In this document: positions 26,816 to 34,320 of the stretch, piece by piece
Layout: each line of letters begins with the position of its first letter
Numbering within the stretch: the first letter of the stretch is position 1
Origin: an uncultured Clostridia bacterium
Lineage (GTDB): Bacteria > Bacillota > Clostridia > TANB77 > CAG-508
DNA length: 64,000 nt
Assembly (NCBI GenBank): GCA_934155265.1
Contig: CAKPGU010000003.1
Location: 1-64,000, forward strand
Direction of reading: 5' to 3'
Program-made: the position numbers and the translations under genes
The notes under the pieces: model-generated
What the model was told of the DNA's origin: nothing
What the model saw: only the letters and a program-made list of their open reading frames with translations
The model's database searches: none

Positions 26816-27071
26816 TTAGTAGTTACCAGTGGGGACACCCTTAAGTGGTTAAAAAAGTTACCAGTGGGGACACCCCTAAGTGGTTAAAAAAGTTACCAGT
26901 AGGGACACCCTTTAATGGTAAAAACTTAGTATTTAAAATAATTAATTAATAAATATAGTTGAATACATATTAATTAAATTAACAATTTTAATATACTTTT
27001 TACCATTAAAGGGTGTCCCTACTGGTAACTTTTTTAACCACTTAGGGGTGTCCCCACTGGTAACTACTAAT
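26815..27071. repeat. Long perfect inverted repeat made of 35-bp units
   Basis: Three direct copies of a 35-base unit (starts at 26822, 26857, 26892; GTTACCAGTGGGGACACCC...) lie on the left. The right side, 26997-27064, is the exact reverse complement of 26857-26924 over 68 bases. The last bases ACTAAT on the right also match ATTAGT before the first left unit, so unit 1 or unit 2 can pair with the outer right unit. The loop of about 72 bases is A+T-rich. An RNA of either strand would fold into a very stable hairpin. Confidence 0.9.
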
Positions 27072-27088
27072 AAATTTTATAGTTAGCC

Positions 27089-27133
27089 TTGACAAACATA
27101 TACATATATATTATAATGTTAACCGAAGTTAAC
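27089..27133 (+). promoter_or_regulatory. Consensus promoter with palindromic operator for the suf operon
   Basis: TTGACA (27089-27094) and TATAAT (27112-27117) are exactly 17 bases apart. Directly after the -10 box, GTTAACCGAAGTTAAC (27118-27133) is a perfect 6+6 palindrome spanning the start site. Its place suits autorepression by the regulator encoded next. The operator role is inferred from position and symmetry. Confidence 0.8.
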
Positions 27134-27157
27134 AAAAACTGTAAAAAGGAGAAATAC

Positions 27158-27613
27158 ATGATAACAAAATCATTAGAAGAATATTTGAAAACAATGTATG
27201 TGCTCAAAAAACAAAATGGAAATATTAGAGTAACAGATATTGCCAACAAAATGAATTGTTCAAAACCAAGTGTAAATAAAGCACTAAATAATTTAAAAGA
27301 AGAAAAACTAATAAATTATGAAACATATGGAACAATAGAATTAACAGAAGATGGAGAAAATCTAGCTCAAAAAATATTAGAAACATATGACATAGTTTAT
27401 GTATTTTTAAAAGAAGTTTTAAATTTAGAAGAAGAACAAGCTAAAACTGATGCTGAAAGAATAAAGTCAGTTATTGAAGATGATACAACAAATAAATTGG
27501 CTAAATATGTTCATAAAGTTTTGGGACTAAAGAGTTTAGATTGTAATTACGATATAAATCAAGAGAAATGTAGATGTTGTATAAAAAGAACATCAAAAGC
27601 AAGAAAGGAATAA
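27158..27613 (+). CDS. DtxR/MntR-like regulator with C-terminal cysteine cluster
   Basis: 151 residues. The winged helix (SLEEYLKTMYVLKK ... RVTDIANKMNCSKPSVNKALNNL) and dimer helices match the DtxR/MntR family. By alignment with MntR from memory, the metal ligands equivalent to His77, Glu102 and His103 are replaced (Tyr/Asp region, Lys103 and Ser104). Instead, cysteines occur at 129, 138, 140 and 141. ATG 27158 follows AAAAGGAG. The gene leads sufC by four bases, so it is the first gene of the suf operon. Sensing of an Fe-S cluster is a reasonable inference, unproven. Confidence 0.85.
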   Translation: MITKSLEEYLKTMYVLKKQNGNIRVTDIANKMNCSKPSVNKALNNLKEEKLINYETYGTIELTEDGENLAQKILETYDIVYVFLKEVLNLEEEQAKTDAERIKSVIEDDTTNKLAKYVHKVLGLKSLDCNYDINQEKCRCCIKRTSKARKE

Positions 27614-27617
27614 GAAA

Positions 27618-28358
27618 ATGAGTGACAAATTATTAGAAATAAAAGATTTACATGTTAATGCAGGAGAAAAAGAAATTTTGAAAGGTTTAAACTTAAATAT
27701 TAAAAAAGGAGAAGTTCATGTAATAATGGGGCCAAATGGTGCAGGAAAATCAACACTTGCAAATGTTATTTTAAATAATCCACAATATACAAAAACAAGT
27801 GGCTCAGTAGAATTTGAGGGAGAGAATATAAATGATTTAAGTACTGATCAAATTGCCAAAAAAGGAATTTTTATGTCTTTTCAATTACCAGAAGAAATAC
27901 CTGGAATATCAACAATGAATTTCTTAAAATATGCGAAAAATAAGGTAACAGAGAAACCAGTTAAAATATTTGAATTTAAAGATACAGTAAAAAAATATTC
28001 AGAAGAATTAAGTATGAATCCAAAATTAATTGAGAGAAATTTAAATGTTGGATTTTCTGGTGGAGAGAAAAAGAAAAATGAGATTTTACAAATGCTTGTA
28101 TTAAATCCAAAACTTGCAATATTGGATGAAACAGATTCAGGCCTTGATGTTGATGCCATTAAAATTGTTTCAAAAGGTATTGAAATGTTTAAAAATGATG
28201 ATAATGGAGTATTGATTATTACTCATAATACAAGAATATTAAATCATTTGAAAGTTGATTATGTGCATGTTTTAGTAAATGGACAAATCGTTAAAACTTC
28301 AACTGCTGAATTGGCTGAGGAAATTGAAGAAACAGGATATGCACAATATAAAAAATAA
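27618..28358 (+). CDS. sufC: SufC, Fe-S assembly ATPase
   Basis: 246 residues of the ABC-ATPase fold: Walker A GPNGAGKST (near 37), Q-loop FMSFQLPEEIPG, the SufC signature VGFSGGEKKKNEILQ and Walker B AILDETDSGLDVDA. SufC is a soluble ATPase that binds SufB and SufD in the SufBCD scaffold for new Fe-S clusters. Four bases separate it from the regulator gene and 14 from sufB, in the usual sufCBD order for Clostridia. Confidence 0.95.
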   Translation: MSDKLLEIKDLHVNAGEKEILKGLNLNIKKGEVHVIMGPNGAGKSTLANVILNNPQYTKTSGSVEFEGENINDLSTDQIAKKGIFMSFQLPEEIPGISTMNFLKYAKNKVTEKPVKIFEFKDTVKKYSEELSMNPKLIERNLNVGFSGGEKKKNEILQMLVLNPKLAILDETDSGLDVDAIKIVSKGIEMFKNDDNGVLIITHNTRILNHLKVDYVHVLVNGQIVKTSTAELAEEIEETGYAQYKK

Positions 28359-28372
28359 AGGAAGGAAAAGTA

Positions 28373-29773
28373 ATGGCTAAAACTCAAATAGAAGAAATAA
28401 ATAGAAATATATATGACATAAAAAATCAAGATGATTATGAATTCAAAATGCAAAAAGGTCTAAGTAGAGAAATAGTAGAAGAAATATCAAAAAGAAAAAA
28501 TGAACCAGATTGGATGCTAGAAATAAGACTAAAAGCATTAGAAACATACGAAAAGCTAGAACTTCCAACATGGGGACCAGATTTATCAGAACTAAAAATG
28601 GATGAAATAGCAACATATGTAAAACCAAAAACAAATTTAAATAGTTCTTGGGAAGATGTGCCAGAAGAAATAAAAGACACATTTGATAAATTAGGAATAC
28701 CAGAAGCAGAAAAAACATCATTAGCAGGAGTTGGAGCTCAATATGATTCAGAAGTAGTATATCATAGTATGAAAGAAGATTTAATAAAACAAGGGGTAAT
28801 TTATACAGACATGGAATCAGCTGTAAGAGATTATCCAGAAATCGTAAAAGAACATTTTATGAAATGTGTTCCAATAAGTGATCACAAATTTGTTGCATTA
28901 CATGCAGCAGTATGGTCAGGAGGTTCATTCGTATATGTACCAAAAGGAGTGAAATTAGACATTCCGTTACAATCATATTTTAGACTAAACTCACCAGAAT
29001 CAGGTCAATTTGAACATACATTAATAATAGTAGATGAAGGGGCAAGTTTACACTTCATAGAAGGATGTTCAGCACCAAAATATAATAAAGTAAATTTACA
29101 TGCAGGATGTGTTGAATTATATGTAAAGGATAATGCATATTTAAGATATTCAACAATAGAAAATTGGTCAAAAAATATGATGAACTTAAATACTAAAAAG
29201 GCAATAGTAGGGAAAAATGCACAAATTGATTGGGTAACAGGTTCATTTGGATCAAAAGTATCTATGTTATATCCAATGAGCATATTAAATGGAGAAAATG
29301 CCAAAACGGAATATACTGGAATTACATTTGCAGGTGGAGGACAAGACCTAGATACAGGATTTAAAGTAATTCATAATGCACCAAATACATCATCAGTAGT
29401 AAATTCAAAATCAATTTCTAAAGATGGTGGAGCATGTACTTATAGAGCATTAGTAAGAATAAATGAAAATGCCAAAAATTCAAAATGTAGTGTAAGTTGT
29501 GAATCACTTATGTTAGATGATATTTCAAGATCTGATACAATACCTGTTAATGACATTAGAACAGATGAAGTAGAATTTTCACACGAAGCTAAAATAGGAA
29601 AAATCAGTGATAAGGCTATATTCTACTTAATGTCAAGAGGATTATCAGAAGAAGATGCAAAAGCAATGATTGTAAGAGGATTTGCATATCCGATTTCAAA
29701 AGAATTACCAGTAGAATATGCAGTTGAAATGAATAATTTAATAAATCTAGAGCTAGAGGGGGCAATTGGATAA
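28373..29773 (+). CDS. sufB: SufB, Fe-S cluster scaffold subunit
   Basis: 466 residues, normal for SufB. It has VPISDHKFVALHAAVWSGGSFVYVPKGV, LHFIEGCSAPKY and the C-terminal core ... FSHEAKIGKISDKAIFYLMSRGLSEEDA. Conserved Cys in the EGCSAP segment and Glu/His in the C-terminal part are family residues involved in cluster formation. It forms the scaffold with SufC and SufD. AAGGAAGG precedes the ATG. The TAA of sufB overlaps the ATG of sufD (TAATG), indicating tight coupling. Confidence 0.95.
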   Translation: MAKTQIEEINRNIYDIKNQDDYEFKMQKGLSREIVEEISKRKNEPDWMLEIRLKALETYEKLELPTWGPDLSELKMDEIATYVKPKTNLNSSWEDVPEEIKDTFDKLGIPEAEKTSLAGVGAQYDSEVVYHSMKEDLIKQGVIYTDMESAVRDYPEIVKEHFMKCVPISDHKFVALHAAVWSGGSFVYVPKGVKLDIPLQSYFRLNSPESGQFEHTLIIVDEGASLHFIEGCSAPKYNKVNLHAGCVELYVKDNAYLRYSTIENWSKNMMNLNTKKAIVGKNAQIDWVTGSFGSKVSMLYPMSILNGENAKTEYTGITFAGGGQDLDTGFKVIHNAPNTSSVVNSKSISKDGGACTYRALVRINENAKNSKCSVSCESLMLDDISRSDTIPVNDIRTDEVEFSHEAKIGKISDKAIFYLMSRGLSEEDAKAMIVRGFAYPISKELPVEYAVEMNNLINLELEGAIG

Positions 29774-30819
29774 TGGAAAAATTAAAAGTAAATGATACAC
29801 CAGTTAGAACAGCAAGAAATTTTAAAATAAACAACATAGAAGTTGAACTTGATTTGCCAGAAAAGATTGCTGAATTCAAAAATGTCGAAATTATTAATGA
29901 CAAAAGTATTATAGATAGTGAAATTTCAAATACACCACTAACTTACGGTACAGGAAAAATTTTAGAAGAATTAAATTATGAAACAGCAAATAGCAAAATA
30001 AAAATACAAACAAGCAACAAAAAAGAAGATATTAGAATAAGATACAATTTTGATGATAATAATGTGAATTTAATAAATCAAATAGAAATAATTGCAAATG
30101 GTGATACAAATGTAATTATTGAATATAAATCTCAAACATCACAAAAATGTTTACACAATGGTATTATTAGAGCAATTGCAAATGAAAATGCAAAACTTAA
30201 TGTAACAATTGTAAATCTATTAAATGAAAATTCTGATAATTTTGAAGCAATAGAAAATAGATTAGAAAAAAATTCAAAAGTAAATTATACAATTATTGAT
30301 ATTGGTGGAAAAACTAGTATTTCTAATTATTACTCAAACATAATTGGAGAAAATGCAGACAATGATTTGAAATCGATTTATTTAGGAATTGGTGAACAAA
30401 GAAAAGACATCAATTACATTGCAGAATTAAGAGGAACAAAAACTAATATAGATATTGATGTACAAGGAGCTTTAAAAGACGGAGCTAAGAAGAACTTTAA
30501 AGGAACTATTGATTTCAAAAAAGGTTCTAAAAAAGCAAAAGGAAATGAAAATGAATATTGTATGCTTTTATCTGATAAGGCTAAATCTATTGCATTACCA
30601 ATGCTTTTATGTACTGAAGAAGATGTAGAAGGTAATCATTCAACTGCTTCTGGTAAAGTTGATGAAAAACAGTTGTTTTACATTATGACTAGAGGTATTA
30701 GTTATAAAGAAGCTGTTAAATTAATTGTTAAATCTAAGTTTAATAAGATTATTGAAAGAATTACTGATGAAAAATTGAAAAATGAGATTCTAAGTGAGAT
30801 TGATAAGAGATTAGATTAA
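29773..30819 (+). CDS. sufD: SufD, Fe-S cluster scaffold subunit
   Basis: 348 residues with the right-handed beta-helix core shared by SufB and SufD. The C-terminal segment DVEGNHSTASGKVDEKQLFYIMTRGISYKEAVKLIV is diagnostic, holding the conserved His. The N-terminal part is divergent, as in most clostridial SufD. Overlaps sufB by one base and is followed after 16 bases by a kinase-like gene rather than sufS, which is unusual. Confidence 0.9.
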   Translation: MEKLKVNDTPVRTARNFKINNIEVELDLPEKIAEFKNVEIINDKSIIDSEISNTPLTYGTGKILEELNYETANSKIKIQTSNKKEDIRIRYNFDDNNVNLINQIEIIANGDTNVIIEYKSQTSQKCLHNGIIRAIANENAKLNVTIVNLLNENSDNFEAIENRLEKNSKVNYTIIDIGGKTSISNYYSNIIGENADNDLKSIYLGIGEQRKDINYIAELRGTKTNIDIDVQGALKDGAKKNFKGTIDFKKGSKKAKGNENEYCMLLSDKAKSIALPMLLCTEEDVEGNHSTASGKVDEKQLFYIMTRGISYKEAVKLIVKSKFNKIIERITDEKLKNEILSEIDKRLD

Positions 30820-30835
30820 AAATTATGGAGATTAT

Positions 30836-31507
30836 ATGAAAACAGAAAATTTAAATAAAGAGGAACTACAAAATTTACTATTTAAAAGTAAGGTCATAGG
30901 TCAAGGAACTTATGGATTAATAGTAGAATATGACGATAATACTTTATTGAAAATTTACTATAAGGATATTTTTGAAACATACAATTCTAGAAATATTGAT
31001 AAAATAGATAAAGAGATTAATAATAGAATAGAAGTAGAAAATCAAATGATTAAAATGAAGATATTAAATAAAAAAAGAATAGAAATTATTGAGGAAAAAA
31101 TACAACAATTACAACAAACTCAATCAAGAACATTAATGAAAGGAACTGCAATATATCAAGGATATCCTATAGGCATTTTTCTTGAAAATTATAAAGGATA
31201 TGATAAGCTTGGAAACATTTTTTTAGACTTACATGAGAATGAACAAAAATTGATTTTGGATAAGTGTGCAAGTCTTTTGGCAGATTTATATAAAAATGGA
31301 ATTATTCCAAGGGATATAAAAGAAGATAATATATTAGTTAGAAAAAAGGACCTTGATGTGAAGTTAATTGATTTAGATGATATTGAAACAAGGTATGAAG
31401 ATCAAGATTATTTACAAGAATATCCGTATATAAGGAAAGATGCAGTAGAAGCATTTGAAAAGATGAAAAAAAGATTATTAAAAAAAGAGATTGTTTTTGA
31501 AAGATAG
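30836..31507 (+). CDS. Protein-kinase-like protein inside the suf operon
   Basis: 223 residues. A glycine-rich loop GQGTYG (22-27), a candidate ATP lysine in LLKIYY (K39), a catalytic-loop-like PRDIKEDNILV with D160 and N165, and a metal-binding LIDLDD (D179/D181) in place of DFG give a minimal kinase fold. The C-lobe is short, ending about 40 residues after the metal site, as in RIO-like or small lipopolysaccharide/aminoglycoside kinase folds. A charged helix (52-98) occupies the space after the ATP lysine. The position between sufD and sufS is not a standard part of Suf. The substrate is unknown. Confidence 0.75.
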   Translation: MKTENLNKEELQNLLFKSKVIGQGTYGLIVEYDDNTLLKIYYKDIFETYNSRNIDKIDKEINNRIEVENQMIKMKILNKKRIEIIEEKIQQLQQTQSRTLMKGTAIYQGYPIGIFLENYKGYDKLGNIFLDLHENEQKLILDKCASLLADLYKNGIIPRDIKEDNILVRKKDLDVKLIDLDDIETRYEDQDYLQEYPYIRKDAVEAFEKMKKRLLKKEIVFER

Positions 31508-31546
31508 GTTACAAATAAATGTAAAATAAAAAGAAAGGATTTCTAA

Positions 31547-32767
31547 ATGAAAGTAGAAGAAATAAAAAAAGATTTTCCATTATTAGAAAATCGAGATATA
31601 GCATATTTAGACAGTGGAGCAACAACACAAAAACCAATACAAGTAATAAAAGCAGTAGAAGAGTTTTATGAAAAAAACAATGCAAATCCACATAGAGGAG
31701 CATATTCTTTAAGCATAGAAGCAACTGAAAAATATGAAAACACAAGGACAAAAATTGCAGAATTTATAAATGCAAAACATAGGGAAGAAATAATATTTTC
31801 AAAAAATGCAACAGAAAGTTTAAATTTAATTGCATATTCATATGGAATGGACAACCTAAAAAAAGATGATGAAGTAGTAATTTCTATAATGGAACATCAT
31901 TCAAATTTAGTGCCATGGCAAAAAATGACAAAAGCAACAGGAAGTAAATTAAATTATATGTACATTAATGAAAATTTTGAACTTTCAGATGAAGAAATTG
32001 AAAGTAAAATTACAGATAAAACAAAAATAGTAGGAATTGCACATGTTTCAAATGTTTTAGGAACAATAAATAATGTAAAGAAAATTATAAAATATGCACA
32101 TAAAAAAGGTGCAATTGTAATTGTTGATGCATCACAAAGCATTCCACATATGAAAATAGATGTACAAGACCTAGATGCAGATTTTCTAGTATTTTCAGGA
32201 CATAAAATGTTAGCACCTTTAGGAATAGGTGTATTATATGGAAAAAGAGAAATTTTAAACAAAATGACACCATTTTTAATGGGTGGAGATATGATCGAAT
32301 ATGTTTATGAACAAGATACAACATTTGCACCATTGCCAAATAAATTTGAAGCAGGAACACAAAATGTAGAAGGAGTCATTGGATTAGGTGCAGCAATTGA
32401 TTATATTAAAAAAATTGGGTATGATAAAATACAAGAACTTGAAAATGATGTAGTATCATATGCAAGACAAGAATTGTCTAAATTAGATTACTTAACATTA
32501 TATTTAACTCCAAATGTTGAAAATCATTCAGGTGTAATTTCATTTAATATAAAAGGAGTACATCCACATGATGTTGCAAGCATCTTAGACTCAGAAAATG
32601 TTTGTGTACGTTCAGGAAATCATTGTGCACAACCACTTATGAGATTTTTAGGTATTGATTCAACATGTAGAGCTAGTTTTTATTTTTACAATACAAGAGA
32701 AGATGTAAATAGGCTTGTTAATGCTTTGGACAAAGCATATGATTTGTTTAAGAAGTTTATAAAATAA
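31547..32767 (+). CDS. sufS: SufS cysteine desulfurase
   Basis: 406 residues, a group II desulfurase. The PLP lysine lies in SGHKMLAPLGIGVLYG, the catalytic cysteine in SENVCVRSGNHCAQPL, and VVISIMEHHSNLVPWQ supplies the histidine over PLP. It removes sulfur from cysteine and passes it to SufU. AAAGGATTTC precedes the ATG. The gene follows the kinase-like gene after 39 bases, and sufU follows only after a 470-base interval holding a small ORF with its own promoter. Confidence 0.95.
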   Translation: MKVEEIKKDFPLLENRDIAYLDSGATTQKPIQVIKAVEEFYEKNNANPHRGAYSLSIEATEKYENTRTKIAEFINAKHREEIIFSKNATESLNLIAYSYGMDNLKKDDEVVISIMEHHSNLVPWQKMTKATGSKLNYMYINENFELSDEEIESKITDKTKIVGIAHVSNVLGTINNVKKIIKYAHKKGAIVIVDASQSIPHMKIDVQDLDADFLVFSGHKMLAPLGIGVLYGKREILNKMTPFLMGGDMIEYVYEQDTTFAPLPNKFEAGTQNVEGVIGLGAAIDYIKKIGYDKIQELENDVVSYARQELSKLDYLTLYLTPNVENHSGVISFNIKGVHPHDVASILDSENVCVRSGNHCAQPLMRFLGIDSTCRASFYFYNTREDVNRLVNALDKAYDLFKKFIK

Positions 32768-32810
32768 AACATTATTCTGTAGTGAATTACGAAAAAAGGT
32801 TCGATAAATA

Positions 32811-32839
32811 TTGACAATTACTACCAGTGATGATATAAT
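32811..32839 (+). promoter_or_regulatory. Consensus promoter of the small ORF after sufS
   Basis: TTGACA (32811-32816) and TATAAT (32834-32839) with a 17-base spacer. It is stronger by consensus than most promoters in the window and drives an RNA that begins near 32846, apart from the suf operon. Confidence 0.8.
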
Positions 32840-32877
32840 CCGTATAGTGTGTTTGAATAAAGGAGTACCGAATTCTG

Positions 32878-32942
32878 GCATAAGTGCATAGATTGGTGAG
32901 CAACTGATTATGCTATATGCTTGCTAATCTATGCATTTATGC
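32878..32942 (+). promoter_or_regulatory. Long 5'-UTR hairpin before small ORF
   Basis: The 25-base arms 32878-32902 (GCATAAGTGCATAGATTGG...) and 32918-32942 pair with only about three mismatches around a 15-base loop. It lies between the promoter and the ribosome site of the small ORF. Stable 5' hairpins that delay or block translation are common in type I toxin mRNAs. Confidence 0.75.
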
Positions 32943-32989
32943 TAATCAAAGCTTAAATGTAAATTACAAAAGAAGGAGGTGTCTCTACT

Positions 32990-33169
32990 ATGGAATTAAT
33001 AGAGCATCTATTAATGAAATTGATTTCTTTTGGAGGAATAGGATTTTTGATACATATTTGTTCTAGAAACAAGTACATATTCAAATATAGTTCTGAGAAA
33101 AGAAAAATTGAGATTTACCCAAACGAGGATAAATCTCATAACAAAACACACTTAGATGAAGAGGTCTAA
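32990..33169 (+). CDS. Small membrane peptide, candidate type I toxin
   Basis: 59 codons starting at ATG 32990, after a very strong AGAAGGAGGTG. The peptide has one hydrophobic segment (LMKLISFGGIGFLIHIC), then a positively and negatively charged tail. The mRNA ends in a small terminator (AAGAGGT/ACCTCTT, 33159-33175). A facing consensus promoter and an antisense terminator predict a short RNA complementary to the last codons and the 3' UTR, as in TxpA/RatA or BsrG/SR4. It splits sufS from sufU. No sequence match to a named toxin was recognised. Confidence 0.6.
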   Translation: MELIEHLLMKLISFGGIGFLIHICSRNKYIFKYSSEKRKIEIYPNEDKSHNKTHLDEEV

Positions 33170-33186
33170 CCTCTTTATCTTTTTAT
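33097..33186 (-). ncRNA. Predicted antisense RNA (antitoxin candidate)
   Basis: On the minus strand TTGACA (33221-33216) and TAATAT (33198-33193) are 17 bases apart, predicting a start near 33186. The RNA would end at a hairpin formed by GAGATTTA and TAAATCTC (33110-33137), followed on the minus strand by a T-rich run at 33109-33099. It would be about 90 nt and fully complementary to the 3' part of the small ORF and its terminator. Confidence 0.55.
33159..33180 (+). terminator. Terminator of small ORF
   Basis: AAGAGGT pairs with ACCTCTT around CTA, overlapping the stop codon, and is followed by TATCTTTTTAT. Confidence 0.65.
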
Positions 33187-33235
33187 AAATATATATTAAC
33201 ACATCAAAAAAAATATGTCAAGAAAGAAAGGTAAA

Positions 33236-33706
33236 ATGATGGAAGATTTAACAGATGTATATAATGATTTAATAATGGAACATAGTATGAATTCATATAA
33301 CAAGAAAAAGTTAGAAGGAGCAGATTATTCAGAAATAGGGCATAATCCAAACTGTGGAGATGAAATAACATTAGAATTAAAATTAGATGGGAACAAAATA
33401 GAAGATATGGCATTCACAGGACATGGATGTGCAATTTCACAAGCTTCAACTTCAATAATGATAGATACATTAAGAGGTAAAACAATAGAAGAAGCTAAAG
33501 AAATTATAAAAATATTTATAGAAATGATAAAAAGAGAAACAACAGATGAAGAGCAATTGAAAAAATTAGAAGATGCTATAGCATTTAGAAATGTATCGAA
33601 TATGCCAGCAAGGGTTAAATGTGCACTTTTAGCATGGCATACAATAGAAGATATGCTAAATAAAAATAATGATACAGGTAATGGAAAAATGGAGTGTTGT
33701 CATTAG
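33236..33706 (+). CDS. sufU: SufU, sulfur-transfer partner of SufS
   Basis: 156 residues from ATG 33236, chosen over ATG 33215 because GAAAGG lies just before it. Zinc/sulfur ligands are present: the Asp and Cys near NPNCGDEI, GHGCAISQAS, and RVKCALLAWHT. SufU is related to IscU but acts in Gram-positive bacteria as a zinc-dependent sulfurtransferase that activates SufS. The C-terminus ends in CCH, unusual and perhaps metal-binding. Its distance from sufS, caused by the small-ORF locus, suggests it now depends on readthrough or its own promoter. Confidence 0.92.
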   Translation: MMEDLTDVYNDLIMEHSMNSYNKKKLEGADYSEIGHNPNCGDEITLELKLDGNKIEDMAFTGHGCAISQASTSIMIDTLRGKTIEEAKEIIKIFIEMIKRETTDEEQLKKLEDAIAFRNVSNMPARVKCALLAWHTIEDMLNKNNDTGNGKMECCH

Positions 33707-33746
33707 TAAAACCTGTAAATTAGGTCGTGTAAAGGTATCAAAAAAC

Positions 33747-33776
33747 TTGACATAAAAATAAATAAAGTGATATAAT
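33747..33776 (+). promoter_or_regulatory. Sigma-A promoter
   Basis: TTGACA (33747-33752) and TATAAT (33771-33776), 18 bases apart, 50 bases upstream of the next gene. Confidence 0.7.
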
Positions 33777-33827
33777 GTCATACGTATCATCCAAAAATTT
33801 TTTTTCAGCAAGAAGGAGGAAGCACAT

Positions 33828-34241
33828 ATGGTAGATTTACGGTGCTACAAAATAACAAAGGAATTATTTGATGGACCAGTTATTGAACAATGGGTACAGA
33901 TTTTTTTTAATAGTGACTATGAAGAAGAATATGATAAAGATTCACTATATTACTTTACTAATATAGAAGAAGAGTTAGAAGGAGTACCAGTATTTTCGAA
34001 TGCCCCAGATTATTGGAACGAAGCAGAAGAAGTTATGAAGATAACAGGTGTAGTAAAAGAATATGATTTACAGTTCATATTAGTAATAGAATATGAACAG
34101 CTTCAAAAAATAATTAAAAATTCAACATATGGTCAAATATCTAGTGTCAAGGTTTCATTGAAAAAAAATAGAGACATATTGCATTATGCAGTAATGAAAT
34201 GCAATATGTCAGCAAAGCAAGTATTATTAGTAGCAGTATAA
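33828..34241 (+). CDS. Hypothetical cytoplasmic protein
   Basis: 137 residues, acidic, with no membrane segment or signal peptide. It is mixed alpha/beta with a tyrosine-rich first half (DYEEEYDKDSLYYFTNIEEEL) and a basic helical end. AAGAAGGAGGAAG precedes ATG 33828. It has its own promoter and a terminator after it, so it is a single-gene unit. It resembles other small, stand-alone proteins of this window (39182, 56573) only in style. No family was recognised. Confidence 0.6.
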   Translation: MVDLRCYKITKELFDGPVIEQWVQIFFNSDYEEEYDKDSLYYFTNIEEELEGVPVFSNAPDYWNEAEEVMKITGVVKEYDLQFILVIEYEQLQKIIKNSTYGQISSVKVSLKKNRDILHYAVMKCNMSAKQVLLVAV

Positions 34242-34250
34242 GGCTCTTTC

Positions 34251-34290
34251 ACCCACCGAATCTATGAATGATGATTTGGTGGGTAATTTT
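34251..34290 (+). terminator. Intrinsic terminator
   Basis: ACCCACCGAATC pairs with GATTTGGTGGGT (one G-T wobble) around a ten-base loop, followed by AATTTT. Confidence 0.8.
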
Positions 34291-34320
34291 ATATAAAATA
34301 AAAATGAAAGGAAATATAAA

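Noticed and set aside
26822..26926. Three 35-base direct repeats resembling a CRISPR array.
   Set aside because: Repeats are contiguous with no spacers, a reverse-complement set follows, and no cas gene is present.
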